Positions 48,525-56,361 of a DNA stretch of 64,000 bases are shown in pieces. The stretch lies in the NCBI RefSeq assembly GCF_913774235.1, contig NZ_CAJYDW010000002.1, positions 62,001 to 126,000 on the forward strand, in the 5' to 3' direction. A program made the position numbers and the translations under genes. Position 1 is the first letter of the stretch. Every line of letters starts with the position of its first letter. The stretch is from an uncultured Pseudomonas sp. GTDB lineage: Bacteria > Pseudomonadota > Gammaproteobacteria > Pseudomonadales > Pseudomonadaceae. Under the pieces are notes generated by a model. It was not told the DNA's origin, ran no database searches, and saw only the letters and a list, made by a program, of their open reading frames with translations.

Positions 48525-50723
48525 TCAGAAGCTGTTGCCCAGGTTGATATAGAAGGCGTGCTCGCCTTGATCGCTCAGGCCATAGGTGAACTTGAGCGGT
48601 CCCAGCGGCGTGTCCAGACCGAGGAACAGGCTGGCGGCGCTGATGTTGCCGCTGTCGTAGTCGTCGTCTCTGTTCCAGATCCGTCCCTGCTCCAGGCTGC
48701 CACCCAGGTAGACCGGAGTGTCCAGCGGAAACAGCGAGCGCTGGGTGAGCTGGTGATAGTAGACGAGACGGGCGAGGCCGTAGTTCTGCCCCGAGAGCGC
48801 GTCCTGCCGGTAGCCGGAAAGCTGCCAGGCGCCACCCAGCAGGAAGCTGCTGGTCACCACGTTGGTATCGCTGTCGGTCGAAAGGGTGCGACCCAGGCCG
48901 CCGCCGAGGACGAAGGTATCGTAGCCATAACTGAAGGCCTTGTTCAGATGCAGGTCCAGCTGACGGTAGCGGGAGTCCGAGCCCAGGGTGGGGTCGAACT
49001 GCTTGAGCGTCAGTGCCAGCTCCAGGCCTTCGCGAGGGAAGTTCAGGTCGTCCAGGTCGTCGAAGGAATAACGCAGCTCGTAGAAGCCCTCGGTGAAGGT
49101 TTCCTCCGGCGTTTCCCGCGGTCCGACATGGACCTTGGTGCTGCCCCAGTCGTGGCCGATGCCGAAGCGCACCTCGGCCTTGTTGCCGATCTGACGGCCC
49201 AGGTTCAAGCCGAAGCCATAACGTTCGCGGCGGTACTCGGCGATAGGGCTATTGCCCTCCAGTTGCTCGATGTTGCGTGCCTCGCCGCCGATGTAGGGGG
49301 CGATGAAATAGCGTGAGCCCACGTCGAGGGGCTGATAGAACTCGCTGTAGAGTTCCTGGTGATCGCCGATCTGCATCCGCGTCAGCCATTCGCCGCCCAG
49401 GCGGTTCAGACCGTTGATGCGGTAGCTGGCGCCGAAGTTGAAGGTACTGTCGCCGCGCAGGTCGTCGGATAGGTTGAGGCCAAGTCGCAGGAAGTCCGTG
49501 CCGCTGCGTTTGCCCCGGGCGGAGATCACCAGCACGTTGTCACCCGGACCGTCGCGGCGCACCCGGTATTCCACCTGGTCGAAGTAGTCCAGGCCGTAGA
49601 GGGTGCTCATGTCGTCCTGCAGGCGGTCGACGTTCAGGGGTTCGCCCAGGCGCTGCCGGATGTACTGGCGGATCACCTCGTCCTCCACCTTGGAGTCGTT
49701 CTCGATGCGAATGGCGTCGATGACTGGCGTGCGACTGTCGGGCAGGCGGGACGCTGCTACCGCCGAGGCGCGCCCGTCCCGCGGTTCCCGGCGCAGGGTG
49801 GCCAGTTCGCCGGCCATGGCCATGGTGGCGCGATAGCCCGCATCGATCAGCGCCCGCACCTCCGAGAAGTCGGCGCTGGTATAGCTCGCCAGTGGTGGCT
49901 GGATGAGCAGATCGCCCTTGCCCAGGGTGGCCAGCTGGGCCTCGGAATTGTTGCGGGTCATCAGGGTGGTGGATTGGTTGAGCACGTCCAGTACCGTGGT
50001 CAGGTCCTTGCGCTTGAGCAGGGGGGTACCGATGTCCACCACCACGACCCGTTGCGCGCCCATGGCGCGTGCCACATCGATGGGAATGTTATCGACCATG
50101 CCGCCATCCACCAGCAGGCGCCCGTCGATCTCCACCGGAGCGAATACCGCCGGGATCGACATGCTGGCGCGAATGGCGCGCGGCAGATGGCCATGGTCGA
50201 AGACCACCTTCTCACCGGTGGTGATATCGGTCGCCACGGCGCGGAAGGGGATGGCCAACTGGTTGAAATCCCGGGTATCGCTGGTATGGACGAACAACTT
50301 TTCCAGCATCATTCCGAGGTTCTGGCCCTGGAGTACCCCGATGGGCAGGCCCAGGGTGCCGTCGTCGCGGAAGCTGAGCTTCTGCTTCACCAGGAAGTCG
50401 CGGTCATCCTGCTTGCGCCGGAACGGCACGTCCTTGCGCGGCGGCTGGTCCGACAGGACCTGCGCCCAGTCCATCTCCAGGGCGATGCGCTCCAGCTCCT
50501 CGGCGCTGTAGCCGGCGGCATAGAGGCCGCCAATCACCGCGCCCATGCTGGTACCCGCGATGGCGTCGACCTGGATGCCTTGTTCTTCCAGGGCCTTGAG
50601 CACGCCGATGTGCGCCAGACCCCGCGCCGCGCCGCCGGACAGCACCAGGCCCACCTTGGGCGGCTCGGCACTCCAACACAGGGCGGGCAGGAGAAAACAG
50701 GCTACCAGCAGCAACAGTCGCAT
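48525..50723 (-). CDS. plpD: Patatin-like type Vd autotransporter phospholipase (PlpD-like)
   Basis: This 732-residue protein has a signal peptide (RLLLLVACFLLPALCWSA), then a patatin lipase domain (~20-310). The lipase shows the oxyanion loop LVLSGGAARGLAHIGVLKAL, nucleophile elbow AGTSMGAVIGG and Asp in DGGMVDNIP. A POTRA domain with IDAIRIENDSKVEDEVIRQYI (~325-400) and a 16-strand Omp85/BamA-type barrel ending in the aromatic signature LGNSF follow. This is the type Vd secretion layout of P. aeruginosa PlpD, a phospholipase A1. ATG 50723 is preferred to GTG 50735 for a compact leader; the ribosome-binding site is weak. In P. aeruginosa plpD also lies near the FimV-like and MarR genes. Confidence 0.93.
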   Translation of the reverse strand: MRLLLLVACFLLPALCWSAEPPKVGLVLSGGAARGLAHIGVLKALEEQGIQVDAIAGTSMGAVIGGLYAAGYSAEELERIALEMDWAQVLSDQPPRKDVPFRRKQDDRDFLVKQKLSFRDDGTLGLPIGVLQGQNLGMMLEKLFVHTSDTRDFNQLAIPFRAVATDITTGEKVVFDHGHLPRAIRASMSIPAVFAPVEIDGRLLVDGGMVDNIPIDVARAMGAQRVVVVDIGTPLLKRKDLTTVLDVLNQSTTLMTRNNSEAQLATLGKGDLLIQPPLASYTSADFSEVRALIDAGYRATMAMAGELATLRREPRDGRASAVAASRLPDSRTPVIDAIRIENDSKVEDEVIRQYIRQRLGEPLNVDRLQDDMSTLYGLDYFDQVEYRVRRDGPGDNVLVISARGKRSGTDFLRLGLNLSDDLRGDSTFNFGASYRINGLNRLGGEWLTRMQIGDHQELYSEFYQPLDVGSRYFIAPYIGGEARNIEQLEGNSPIAEYRRERYGFGLNLGRQIGNKAEVRFGIGHDWGSTKVHVGPRETPEETFTEGFYELRYSFDDLDDLNFPREGLELALTLKQFDPTLGSDSRYRQLDLHLNKAFSYGYDTFVLGGGLGRTLSTDSDTNVVTSSFLLGGAWQLSGYRQDALSGQNYGLARLVYYHQLTQRSLFPLDTPVYLGGSLEQGRIWNRDDDYDSGNISAASLFLGLDTPLGPLKFTYGLSDQGEHAFYINLGNSF

Positions 50724-50793
50724 AGGTCGGACCACATGGCGGACGGGATCGAGGGCTGCGTATTATAGGGAGCCAAGGTTTCAGGGGTGCACC

Positions 50794-51117
50794 GTGATCG
50801 ACGTCAAACCCATCATCACCATCCAGTACTGCACCCAGTGCCAGTGGCTGCTCCGTTCCGGTTGGCTGGCTCAGGAACTGCTGAGCACCTTCGGTACCGA
50901 CTTGGGTGGCGTCACCCTGCTGCCGGGTAGCGGAGGCGTGTTCGAGATCGCCTGCGGCGATGAGCTGCTCTGGGAGCGCAAGAGGGATGGCGGCTTTCCG
51001 GACGCCCGCACGTTGAAGAACCTGGTCCGGGACCGGCTGTTCCCGGAGCGCGATCTGGGGCACGGCGAAGGAAGGCGGGAAGAGCAGGGAGGGGATGGCG
51101 CCCCCGGAGGGGCGTGA
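50794..51117 (+). CDS. SelT/SelW/SelH (Rdx) family selenoprotein homologue, Cys form
   Basis: This 107-residue protein has a thioredoxin-like Rdx fold. It opens with ITIQYCTQCQWLLRSGWLAQELL, where CTQC is the CxxC redox site (Cys in place of selenocysteine), and continues with GGVFEIACGDELLWERKRDGGFPD, the typical second beta-hairpin. The C-terminal ~20 residues, GHGEGRREEQGGDGAPGG, are glycine/glutamate-rich and look disordered. The start is a GTG at 50794 after CAGGGG. Members are thought to reduce or bind thiol partners; function in bacteria is unproven. It is divergent from plpD and convergent with cspD. Confidence 0.88.
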   Translation: MIDVKPIITIQYCTQCQWLLRSGWLAQELLSTFGTDLGGVTLLPGSGGVFEIACGDELLWERKRDGGFPDARTLKNLVRDRLFPERDLGHGEGRREEQGGDGAPGGA

Positions 51118-51119
51118 GA

Positions 51120-51395
51120 TCAGGCTTCCGTACTGATCGTGTCGCGCACGTCGACGGTGCCGGTGGTAGGTGTGGGGGCGGCCACGCTCACCTCTGCCGG
51201 ACGTATCTCGACGGCATGCAAGCCCTTGGGCCCCTGGACGATGTTGAAGTTGACCGCCTGGCCCGCCTTCAGTGTGCGGTAACCGTCCATTTGAATGGCC
51301 GAGTAATGAGCGAATAGGTCTTCATCACTGTTTTCTGCAACGATGAAGCCATATCCTTTGGCGTTGTTGAACCATTTGACCTTGCCACTGAGCAT
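51120..51395 (-). CDS. cspD: Cold shock-like protein CspD
   Basis: This 91-residue cold-shock-domain protein binds single-stranded nucleic acid. RNP1 shows as NAKGYGFIVAE and RNP2 as DLFAHYSAI. The domain GKVKWFNN through GLHAVEIRP is followed by a ~20-residue tail of Ala/Thr/Val/Pro that is longer than in typical Csp proteins. The start is ATG 51395, preceded on its strand by AGAGGGAGCCGGT; the longer frame to 51422 is not needed. It is divergent from clpS-clpA, a conserved arrangement in gammaproteobacteria. CspD is usually produced in stationary phase and inhibits replication. Confidence 0.95.
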   Translation of the reverse strand: MLSGKVKWFNNAKGYGFIVAENSDEDLFAHYSAIQMDGYRTLKAGQAVNFNIVQGPKGLHAVEIRPAEVSVAAPTPTTGTVDVRDTISTEA

Positions 51396-51617
51396 ACCGG
51401 CTCCCTCTGCAAAGGACTCCAAGCCTGGAGTATCATTCGACTACAGTTCCAGTGAATCCACACAGGCGCCACTACGACGGAACCCTTGGTACCCCGTCGG
51501 GTACAGGATGTTTGTAACACCCTTTCAGTCTTAGTCAAGGTAAGGCAACGGGTGGCTGAGACGTGGATCAAGCTCTTTTTTTCCTGCTATTCATCCCGTA
51601 ATTCGGAATCGATCAGA

Positions 51618-51974
51618 ATGCGTGCAATCGACCCCATCCGACTGGCGGCGGACGACAACGATCAACAGGACAGCGACCAAGGTGGCCTGGCGGTGCAGGA
51701 GGCAAAACCTGCATTAAAACGGCCAGCCAGATATCGCGTTCTGATGTATAACGATGACTACACCCCCATGGAATTCGTCGTCGAGGTGTTGGAACGCTAC
51801 TTCAGCATGAACCGCGAAGCGGCTACCCAGGTGATGCTTACCGTGCATACTCAGGGAAAGGCGGTCTGCGGAACATTTACTCGTGACGTAGCTGAAACCA
51901 AGGCCATGCAAGTCAATCAATATGCGAGGGAGTGCAACCACCCGCTGCTGTGCGAAATCGAAATCGAAAGTTGA
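51618..51974 (+). CDS. clpS: ATP-dependent Clp protease adaptor ClpS
   Basis: This 118-residue adaptor recognises N-degron residues (Leu, Phe, Trp, Tyr) and hands proteins to ClpAP. The core shows [29 protein letters not shown] (N-D-D-x-T-P-M-E-F-V binding pocket) and [23 protein letters not shown], with the C-terminal [10 protein letters not shown]. The ATG at 51618 is weakly preceded by GGAA; the upstream in-frame ORF to 51486 lacks conserved sequence. It is followed by clpA after a 47-base gap containing a 17-bp tandem duplication. Bpt and Aat, which make its degrons, are encoded a few kilobases away. Confidence 0.95.
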   Translation: MRAIDPIRLAADDNDQQDSDQGGLAVQEAKPALKRPARYRVLMYNDDYTPMEFVVEVLERYFSMNREAATQVMLTVHTQGKAVCGTFTRDVAETKAMQVNQYARECNHPLLCEIEIES

Positions 51975-51975
51975 T

Positions 51976-52009
51976 CTGTGCTGCTTGGGCTACTGTGCTG
52001 CTTGGGCTA
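51976..52009 (+). repeat. 17-bp tandem duplication between clpS and clpA
   Basis: CTGTGCTGCTTGGGCTA is repeated exactly, 51976-51992 and 51993-52009. The second copy ends just before the GAGG ribosome-binding site of clpA. A replication slip is the simple explanation. Unit number could change the clpS-clpA distance. Confidence 0.9.
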
Positions 52010-52021
52010 TGAGGTGAAGCT

Positions 52022-54292
52022 ATGTTGAATCGTGAGCTCGAAGTCACCCTGAATCTCGCCTTCAAGGAGGCGAGGACGAAGCGTCATGAATTCATGACCG
52101 TTGAGCACCTCCTGCTGGCGCTGCTGGACAATGAAGCCGCCGCCACCGTCTTGAGAGCTTGCGGCGCCAACATCGATCGCCTGCGCCGCGATCTGTTGGA
52201 ATTCATAGATTCCACCACCCCACTCATCCCACAGCAGGATGACGAGCGCGAGACCCAGCCGACTCTCGGCTTCCAGCGCGTGCTACAGCGCGCCGTCTTC
52301 CACGTGCAGAGCTCCGGCAAGCGCGAAGTCACCGGTGCCAACGTGCTGGTTGCCATCTTCAGCGAGCAGGAAAGCCAGGCGGTGTTCCTGCTCAAGCAGC
52401 AGAGCGTGGCGCGGATCGACGTCGTCAACTTCATCGCCCATGGCATTTCCAAGGTCCCCGGTGCAGCGCCCGAAGCCGAGCAGGACCAGGATGCCGCCGA
52501 GGAAGAGGGCGCCGAGCCCAGCTCCTCCAACAATCCGCTCGAAGCCTACGCCAGCAACCTGAACGAGCAGGCTCGCCAGGGCCGTATCGATCCGCTGGTC
52601 GGTCGGGAAAACGAAGTCGAGCGCGTCGCCCAGATTCTGGCGCGTCGCCGCAAGAACAACCCGCTGTTGGTGGGCGAAGCCGGCGTGGGCAAGACCGCCA
52701 TCGCCGAAGGCCTGGCCAAGCGCATCGTCGATGGCCAGGTGCCCGACCTGCTGGCTGACAGCGTTGTCTACTCCTTGGATCTCGGCGCCTTGCTGGCTGG
52801 TACCAAGTACCGCGGTGACTTCGAAAAGAGATTCAAGGCTCTGCTCGCCGAGTTGAAGAAGAGGCCCCATGCGGTGCTCTTCATCGACGAGATCCACACC
52901 ATCATCGGGGCTGGTGCGGCTTCGGGTGGCGTCATGGACGCCTCCAACCTGCTCAAGCCCTTGCTGTCGTCCGGCGAGATCCGTTGCATCGGCTCCACCA
53001 CCTTCCAGGAATTCCGCGGCATCTTCGAGAAGGACAGGGCCCTGGCGCGGCGCTTCCAGAAGGTCGACGTGGTCGAACCGTCGGTGGATGACACCTACGG
53101 CATACTACGGGGCCTCAAGGGGCGCTTCGAGCAGCACCACCATATCGAGTACACCGACGAGGCGTTGCGCGCCGCTGCCGAGCTGGCAGCCCGCTACATC
53201 AACGACCGGCACATGCCCGACAAGGCTATCGACGTCATTGACGAGGCCGGCGCCTACCAGCGCCTGCAGCCCGAGGATCGTCGTGCCGAGCGTATCGACG
53301 TCCAGCAGGTTGAAGACATCGTCGCCAAAATCGCGCGGATTCCCCCGAAAACCGTTAACAGCTCCGACAAGGAACTGCTGCGTAATTTGGAGCGCGATCT
53401 CAAGCTGACGGTCTTCGGTCAGGATCTGGCCATCGAATCACTGTCCACCGCCATCAAGCTTTCCCGTGCCGGTTTGAAATCGCCGGACAAGCCGGTCGGT
53501 TCCTTCCTCTTCGCCGGTCCCACCGGCGTGGGCAAGACCGAGGTGGCTCGGCAACTGGCCAAGGCCATGGGTGTGGAGCTGGTGCGCTTCGACATGTCCG
53601 AGTACATGGAGCGCCACACCGTATCCCGGTTGATCGGTGCTCCTCCCGGCTATGTCGGCTTCGACCAGGGTGGTCTGTTGACCGAGGCCATCACCAAGAC
53701 GCCGCACTGCGTGCTGCTGCTCGACGAGATCGAGAAGGCCCACCCCGAGGTGTTCAACCTGCTGTTGCAGGTCATGGACCACGGCACCCTGACGGACAAC
53801 AACGGTCGCAAGGCCGATTTCCGCAACGTCATCCTGATCCTGACCACCAACGCCGGTGCCGAAACCGCATCCCGTGCCTCCATCGGCTTCACGCTGCAGG
53901 ACCACACCACCGATGCCATGGAAGTCATCAAGAAGAGCTTCACGCCGGAGTTCCGCAACCGTCTGGACACCATCATCCAGTTCGGCCGCCTGAGCACCGA
54001 AGTCATCAAGAGCATCGTCGACAAGTTCCTCACCGAACTCCAGGCGCAACTCGAGGACAAGCGTGTGCAGCTCGAGGTCAGCGATGCGGCCCGCGGCTGG
54101 CTGGCGGAGCGTGGCTATGACGTGCAGATGGGTGCTCGGCCCATGGCGCGACTCATCCAGGACAAGATCAAGCGGCCCCTGGCCGAGCAGATCCTGTTCG
54201 GGGAGCTGGCCGACCACGGTGGCATCGTGCACATCGATGCAGTGGATGGCGAGCTGGAGTTCGAGTTCGAGACCACGGCGGAACCTGCCTAA
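52022..54292 (+). CDS. clpA: ATP-dependent Clp protease ATP-binding subunit ClpA
   Basis: This 756-residue Hsp100 unfoldase feeds substrates to ClpP. The N-domain ([34 protein letters not shown], ~1-150) binds ClpS. The first AAA module has Walker [15 protein letters not shown] and Walker [15 protein letters not shown]. The second has [16 protein letters not shown] and [20 protein letters not shown]. The D2 region shows [24 protein letters not shown] as [19 protein letters not shown], and the IGF-type loop that contacts ClpP is in [12 protein letters not shown]. Length matches E. coli ClpA (758). GAGG seven bases before ATG 52022. It is the second gene of clpS-clpA. Confidence 0.97.
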   Translation: MLNRELEVTLNLAFKEARTKRHEFMTVEHLLLALLDNEAAATVLRACGANIDRLRRDLLEFIDSTTPLIPQQDDERETQPTLGFQRVLQRAVFHVQSSGKREVTGANVLVAIFSEQESQAVFLLKQQSVARIDVVNFIAHGISKVPGAAPEAEQDQDAAEEEGAEPSSSNNPLEAYASNLNEQARQGRIDPLVGRENEVERVAQILARRRKNNPLLVGEAGVGKTAIAEGLAKRIVDGQVPDLLADSVVYSLDLGALLAGTKYRGDFEKRFKALLAELKKRPHAVLFIDEIHTIIGAGAASGGVMDASNLLKPLLSSGEIRCIGSTTFQEFRGIFEKDRALARRFQKVDVVEPSVDDTYGILRGLKGRFEQHHHIEYTDEALRAAAELAARYINDRHMPDKAIDVIDEAGAYQRLQPEDRRAERIDVQQVEDIVAKIARIPPKTVNSSDKELLRNLERDLKLTVFGQDLAIESLSTAIKLSRAGLKSPDKPVGSFLFAGPTGVGKTEVARQLAKAMGVELVRFDMSEYMERHTVSRLIGAPPGYVGFDQGGLLTEAITKTPHCVLLLDEIEKAHPEVFNLLLQVMDHGTLTDNNGRKADFRNVILILTTNAGAETASRASIGFTLQDHTTDAMEVIKKSFTPEFRNRLDTIIQFGRLSTEVIKSIVDKFLTELQAQLEDKRVQLEVSDAARGWLAERGYDVQMGARPMARLIQDKIKRPLAEQILFGELADHGGIVHIDAVDGELEFEFETTAEPA

Positions 54293-54313
54293 GGGCAGGT
54301 TTCACACCTGGAC

Positions 54314-54346
54314 ATGAAAAAGCCCGGCGTTGCCGGGCTTTTTCAT
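54314..54346. terminator. Bidirectional rho-independent terminator between clpA and infA
   Basis: ATGAAAAAGCCCGGC (54314-54328) and its exact reverse complement (54332-54346) flank a 3-base loop GTT. The stem carries a T-run on the right arm and an A-run on the left arm, so it can stop both the clpA and infA transcripts. Confidence 0.93.
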
Positions 54347-54358
54347 GAAAGGATTCGC

Positions 54359-54577
54359 TTAGCGGGCGCGGTAGGTGATCCGGCCTTTGCTGAGATCGTA
54401 AGGCGTCAGCTCCACGCGAACCTTGTCGCCGGTCAGGATGCGGATGTAGTTCTTACGCATTTTTCCGGAGATGTGCGCGGTGACGACGTGCCCATTTTCC
54501 AACTCCACGCGAAACATGGTGTTGGGCAGGGTGTCGACGACAGTACCTTCCATTTCGAAGCTGTCTTCTTTCGACAT
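54359..54577 (-). CDS. infA: Translation initiation factor IF-1
   Basis: This 72-residue S1-like OB-fold protein binds the ribosomal A site during initiation. It begins [29 protein letters not shown] and ends [19 protein letters not shown], as in IF-1 of all Pseudomonas. The ATG at 54577 gives the standard length; a longer open frame to 54601 is not conserved. It is 95 bases downstream of bpt on the same strand, ending at the shared terminator with clpA. The linkage with clpA and aat is an old gammaproteobacterial arrangement. Confidence 0.98.
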
Positions 54578-54672
54578 ATGTAGAAAAGCCCTCGGTGACA
54601 AAGATTGGCCCAGAGCAGTCCGGGCGAAAAAGGCCCATATTCTGACAGAAATTCAGAAAAAGCGCTATTTCG

Positions 54673-55380
54673 TCAGGCCAGGGCGACCCAGCGCTGATTG
54701 ACGAACAGCTCGATGGGGCGATACTCGGTTTTGTAGGACATCTTGCGACACCCTTTGATCCAATAACCGAGATACACGGCATCCAATCCCAGGCGGCGGG
54801 TTTCGGCGATCTGCCAGAGGATGCCGAAGACACCGAGGCTGCGCTTCTCTTCGCTGGGATCGTAGAAGGTATAGACCGCCGACATGCCGTTGGGCAGCAC
54901 GTCGGTGACGGCGATACCGATCAGACGATCCTCCGCGCGCATCTCGTAGAAGAAGGCGTAGGGCAGGTTGCTGACTAGGAACGTGGAGAACTGGCCGCGA
55001 CTCGGCGGAAACATGTCGCCGTCGGCGTGCCGCTCGCTGATGTAGCGGGCATAGAGCTGGTAGCGTTCCTCGGTGAAGCCAGGGTCACAGCGAGTGACCT
55101 TGATATCGAGGTTACGCTTGAGGACGCGATTCTGCTTGCGACTGGGGCGGAAGCGCGCGACGGGGATGCGCGCCGGGACGCAGGCCTTGCAGAGTTGGCA
55201 GTGCGGGCGATACAGGTGATCGCCACTGCGTCGGAAGCCCAGCTCGGAAAGCTCGGCGTAGATCTGGCCGTTCATGGGCTGCGAGGGGTCGAGGAACAGC
55301 GTAGTCGCCTGCTCATTGGGCAGGTAACTGCAAGCGTGAGGCTGGGTTGCGTAAAACTTGAGTCTCGCCAGCTCGGTCAT
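54673..55380 (-). CDS. bpt: Aspartate/glutamate leucyltransferase
   Basis: This 235-residue Bpt transfers leucine from Leu-tRNA onto proteins with N-terminal Asp or Glu, creating a ClpS-recognised degron. Family landmarks are [22 protein letters not shown] near the start, [18 protein letters not shown] with its cysteine set, [18 protein letters not shown] and the C-terminal [25 protein letters not shown] 55380 is preceded on its strand by GAGGTTCGAC. It is the middle gene of aat-bpt-infA. This enzyme replaces eukaryotic ATE1-type arginylation in Pseudomonas. Confidence 0.96.
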   Translation of the reverse strand: MTELARLKFYATQPHACSYLPNEQATTLFLDPSQPMNGQIYAELSELGFRRSGDHLYRPHCQLCKACVPARIPVARFRPSRKQNRVLKRNLDIKVTRCDPGFTEERYQLYARYISERHADGDMFPPSRGQFSTFLVSNLPYAFFYEMRAEDRLIGIAVTDVLPNGMSAVYTFYDPSEEKRSLGVFGILWQIAETRRLGLDAVYLGYWIKGCRKMSYKTEYRPIELFVNQRWVALA

Positions 55381-55415
55381 GTCGAACCTCTACATAAGCC
55401 TGGCTTGAGTGTAAG

Positions 55416-56105
55416 TCACCCGGGAAAGGTAGGCCAGGCGGCCGTGCTGGCCTCGTCGACGTATTTGGCCAGGTAATCGGCAAAGCGTTCCCGGGACAGA
55501 CTGCTGGCACCCAGGCTGGCCAGATGTGCGGTCGGCATCTGGCAGTCGACCAGCACGAAGCCCCAGGCGGCGAGATCCTTCACCAGGGTGACGAAACCTA
55601 TCTTGGAGGCGTTGTCCACCTGACTGAACATGGATTCGCCGAAGAACAGCTTGCCCATGGCGATGCCATAGAGGCCGCCGACCAGGCGTTCGCCGTCCCA
55701 GACTTCCACGGAGTGCGCCCAGCCCTGGGCGTGCAGCTCACGATAGGCCAGACGCATCGGTGCGGTGATCCAGGTGCCGTCCGCATCGCGCCGAGGACCG
55801 GCGCAGGCCTCGATGACCTGGTCGAAGGCCTGGTCGTAGGTCACGCGCAGCTCGGTCTTGCGCAGGGTCTTCGCCAGGCTGCGGGAGACGTGCAGGTCGG
55901 GTGGGAAAAGCACCGTGCGCGGATCGGGAGACCACCAGAGGATGGGTTGGCCGGCCTGATACCAGGGAAAGCAGCCGTGTCGATAGGCCTTGACCAGGCG
56001 CGCCGCGCTCAGGTCGCCGCCGATGGCCAGCAGCCCGTTGGGTTCGCGCAGGGCCACCTCCAGCGGTGGGAAGTCGGGGCTTTCACGGGTCAGCCATTTC
56101 ACCAT
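55416..56105 (-). CDS. aat: Leucyl/phenylalanyl-tRNA--protein transferase
   Basis: This 229-residue Aat adds Leu or Phe to N-terminal Lys or Arg. It shows the N-terminal [22 protein letters not shown], the core [28 protein letters not shown] (catalytic groove), [27 protein letters not shown] and [21 protein letters not shown]. Length is typical. The ATG at 56105 has only a weak ribosome-binding site. It starts the aat-bpt-infA operon and is divergent from ftsK across 256 bases. In P. aeruginosa trxB1 lies between these genes; here it is absent. Confidence 0.96.
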   Translation of the reverse strand: MVKWLTRESPDFPPLEVALREPNGLLAIGGDLSAARLVKAYRHGCFPWYQAGQPILWWSPDPRTVLFPPDLHVSRSLAKTLRKTELRVTYDQAFDQVIEACAGPRRDADGTWITAPMRLAYRELHAQGWAHSVEVWDGERLVGGLYGIAMGKLFFGESMFSQVDNASKIGFVTLVKDLAAWGFVLVDCQMPTAHLASLGASSLSRERFADYLAKYVDEASTAAWPTFPG

Positions 56106-56361
56106 GGTAGGGGAGGGCGCCTTCTGATGCGTGGGGCGAAAGGGACGGGACGAGTGCGTATCAGGCTCAAGAAATCGTCATAACTCTTTGTCAGGACAAC
56201 GAAAGAATGCTCCAATGTTGTGCCTGAAGGCGGTTCCGGTACTGCCGTCCGCTATCGTGCCATGTTTCGTCTCGGGACTGTAGAACCCGGGCCCGGGCGA
56301 TCTAGAATGGCGCACTGTTTTTGATTCACGGTCACACGTTCCGTGTGCGGGAAAAGCGCGC
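56106..56361. promoter_or_regulatory. Divergent aat-ftsK intergenic region
   Basis: This 256-base gap holds a -10-like TAGAAT at 56303-56308 (toward ftsK) and a small perfect hairpin, CACACG-TTC-CGTGTG, at 56333-56347 just before the ftsK start. No gene is visible. The hairpin lies where a ribosome would load, so it may affect ftsK translation. Confidence 0.4.

Noticed and set aside
54578-54672. tRNA gene between bpt and infA
   Set aside because: Some enterobacteria carry serW near infA; no cloverleaf or GTTC-type T-arm is visible in this gap.
56281-56361. LexA box before ftsK
   Set aside because: E. coli ftsK is SOS-linked, but no CTG-N10-CAG dyad with an AT-rich centre is present here.
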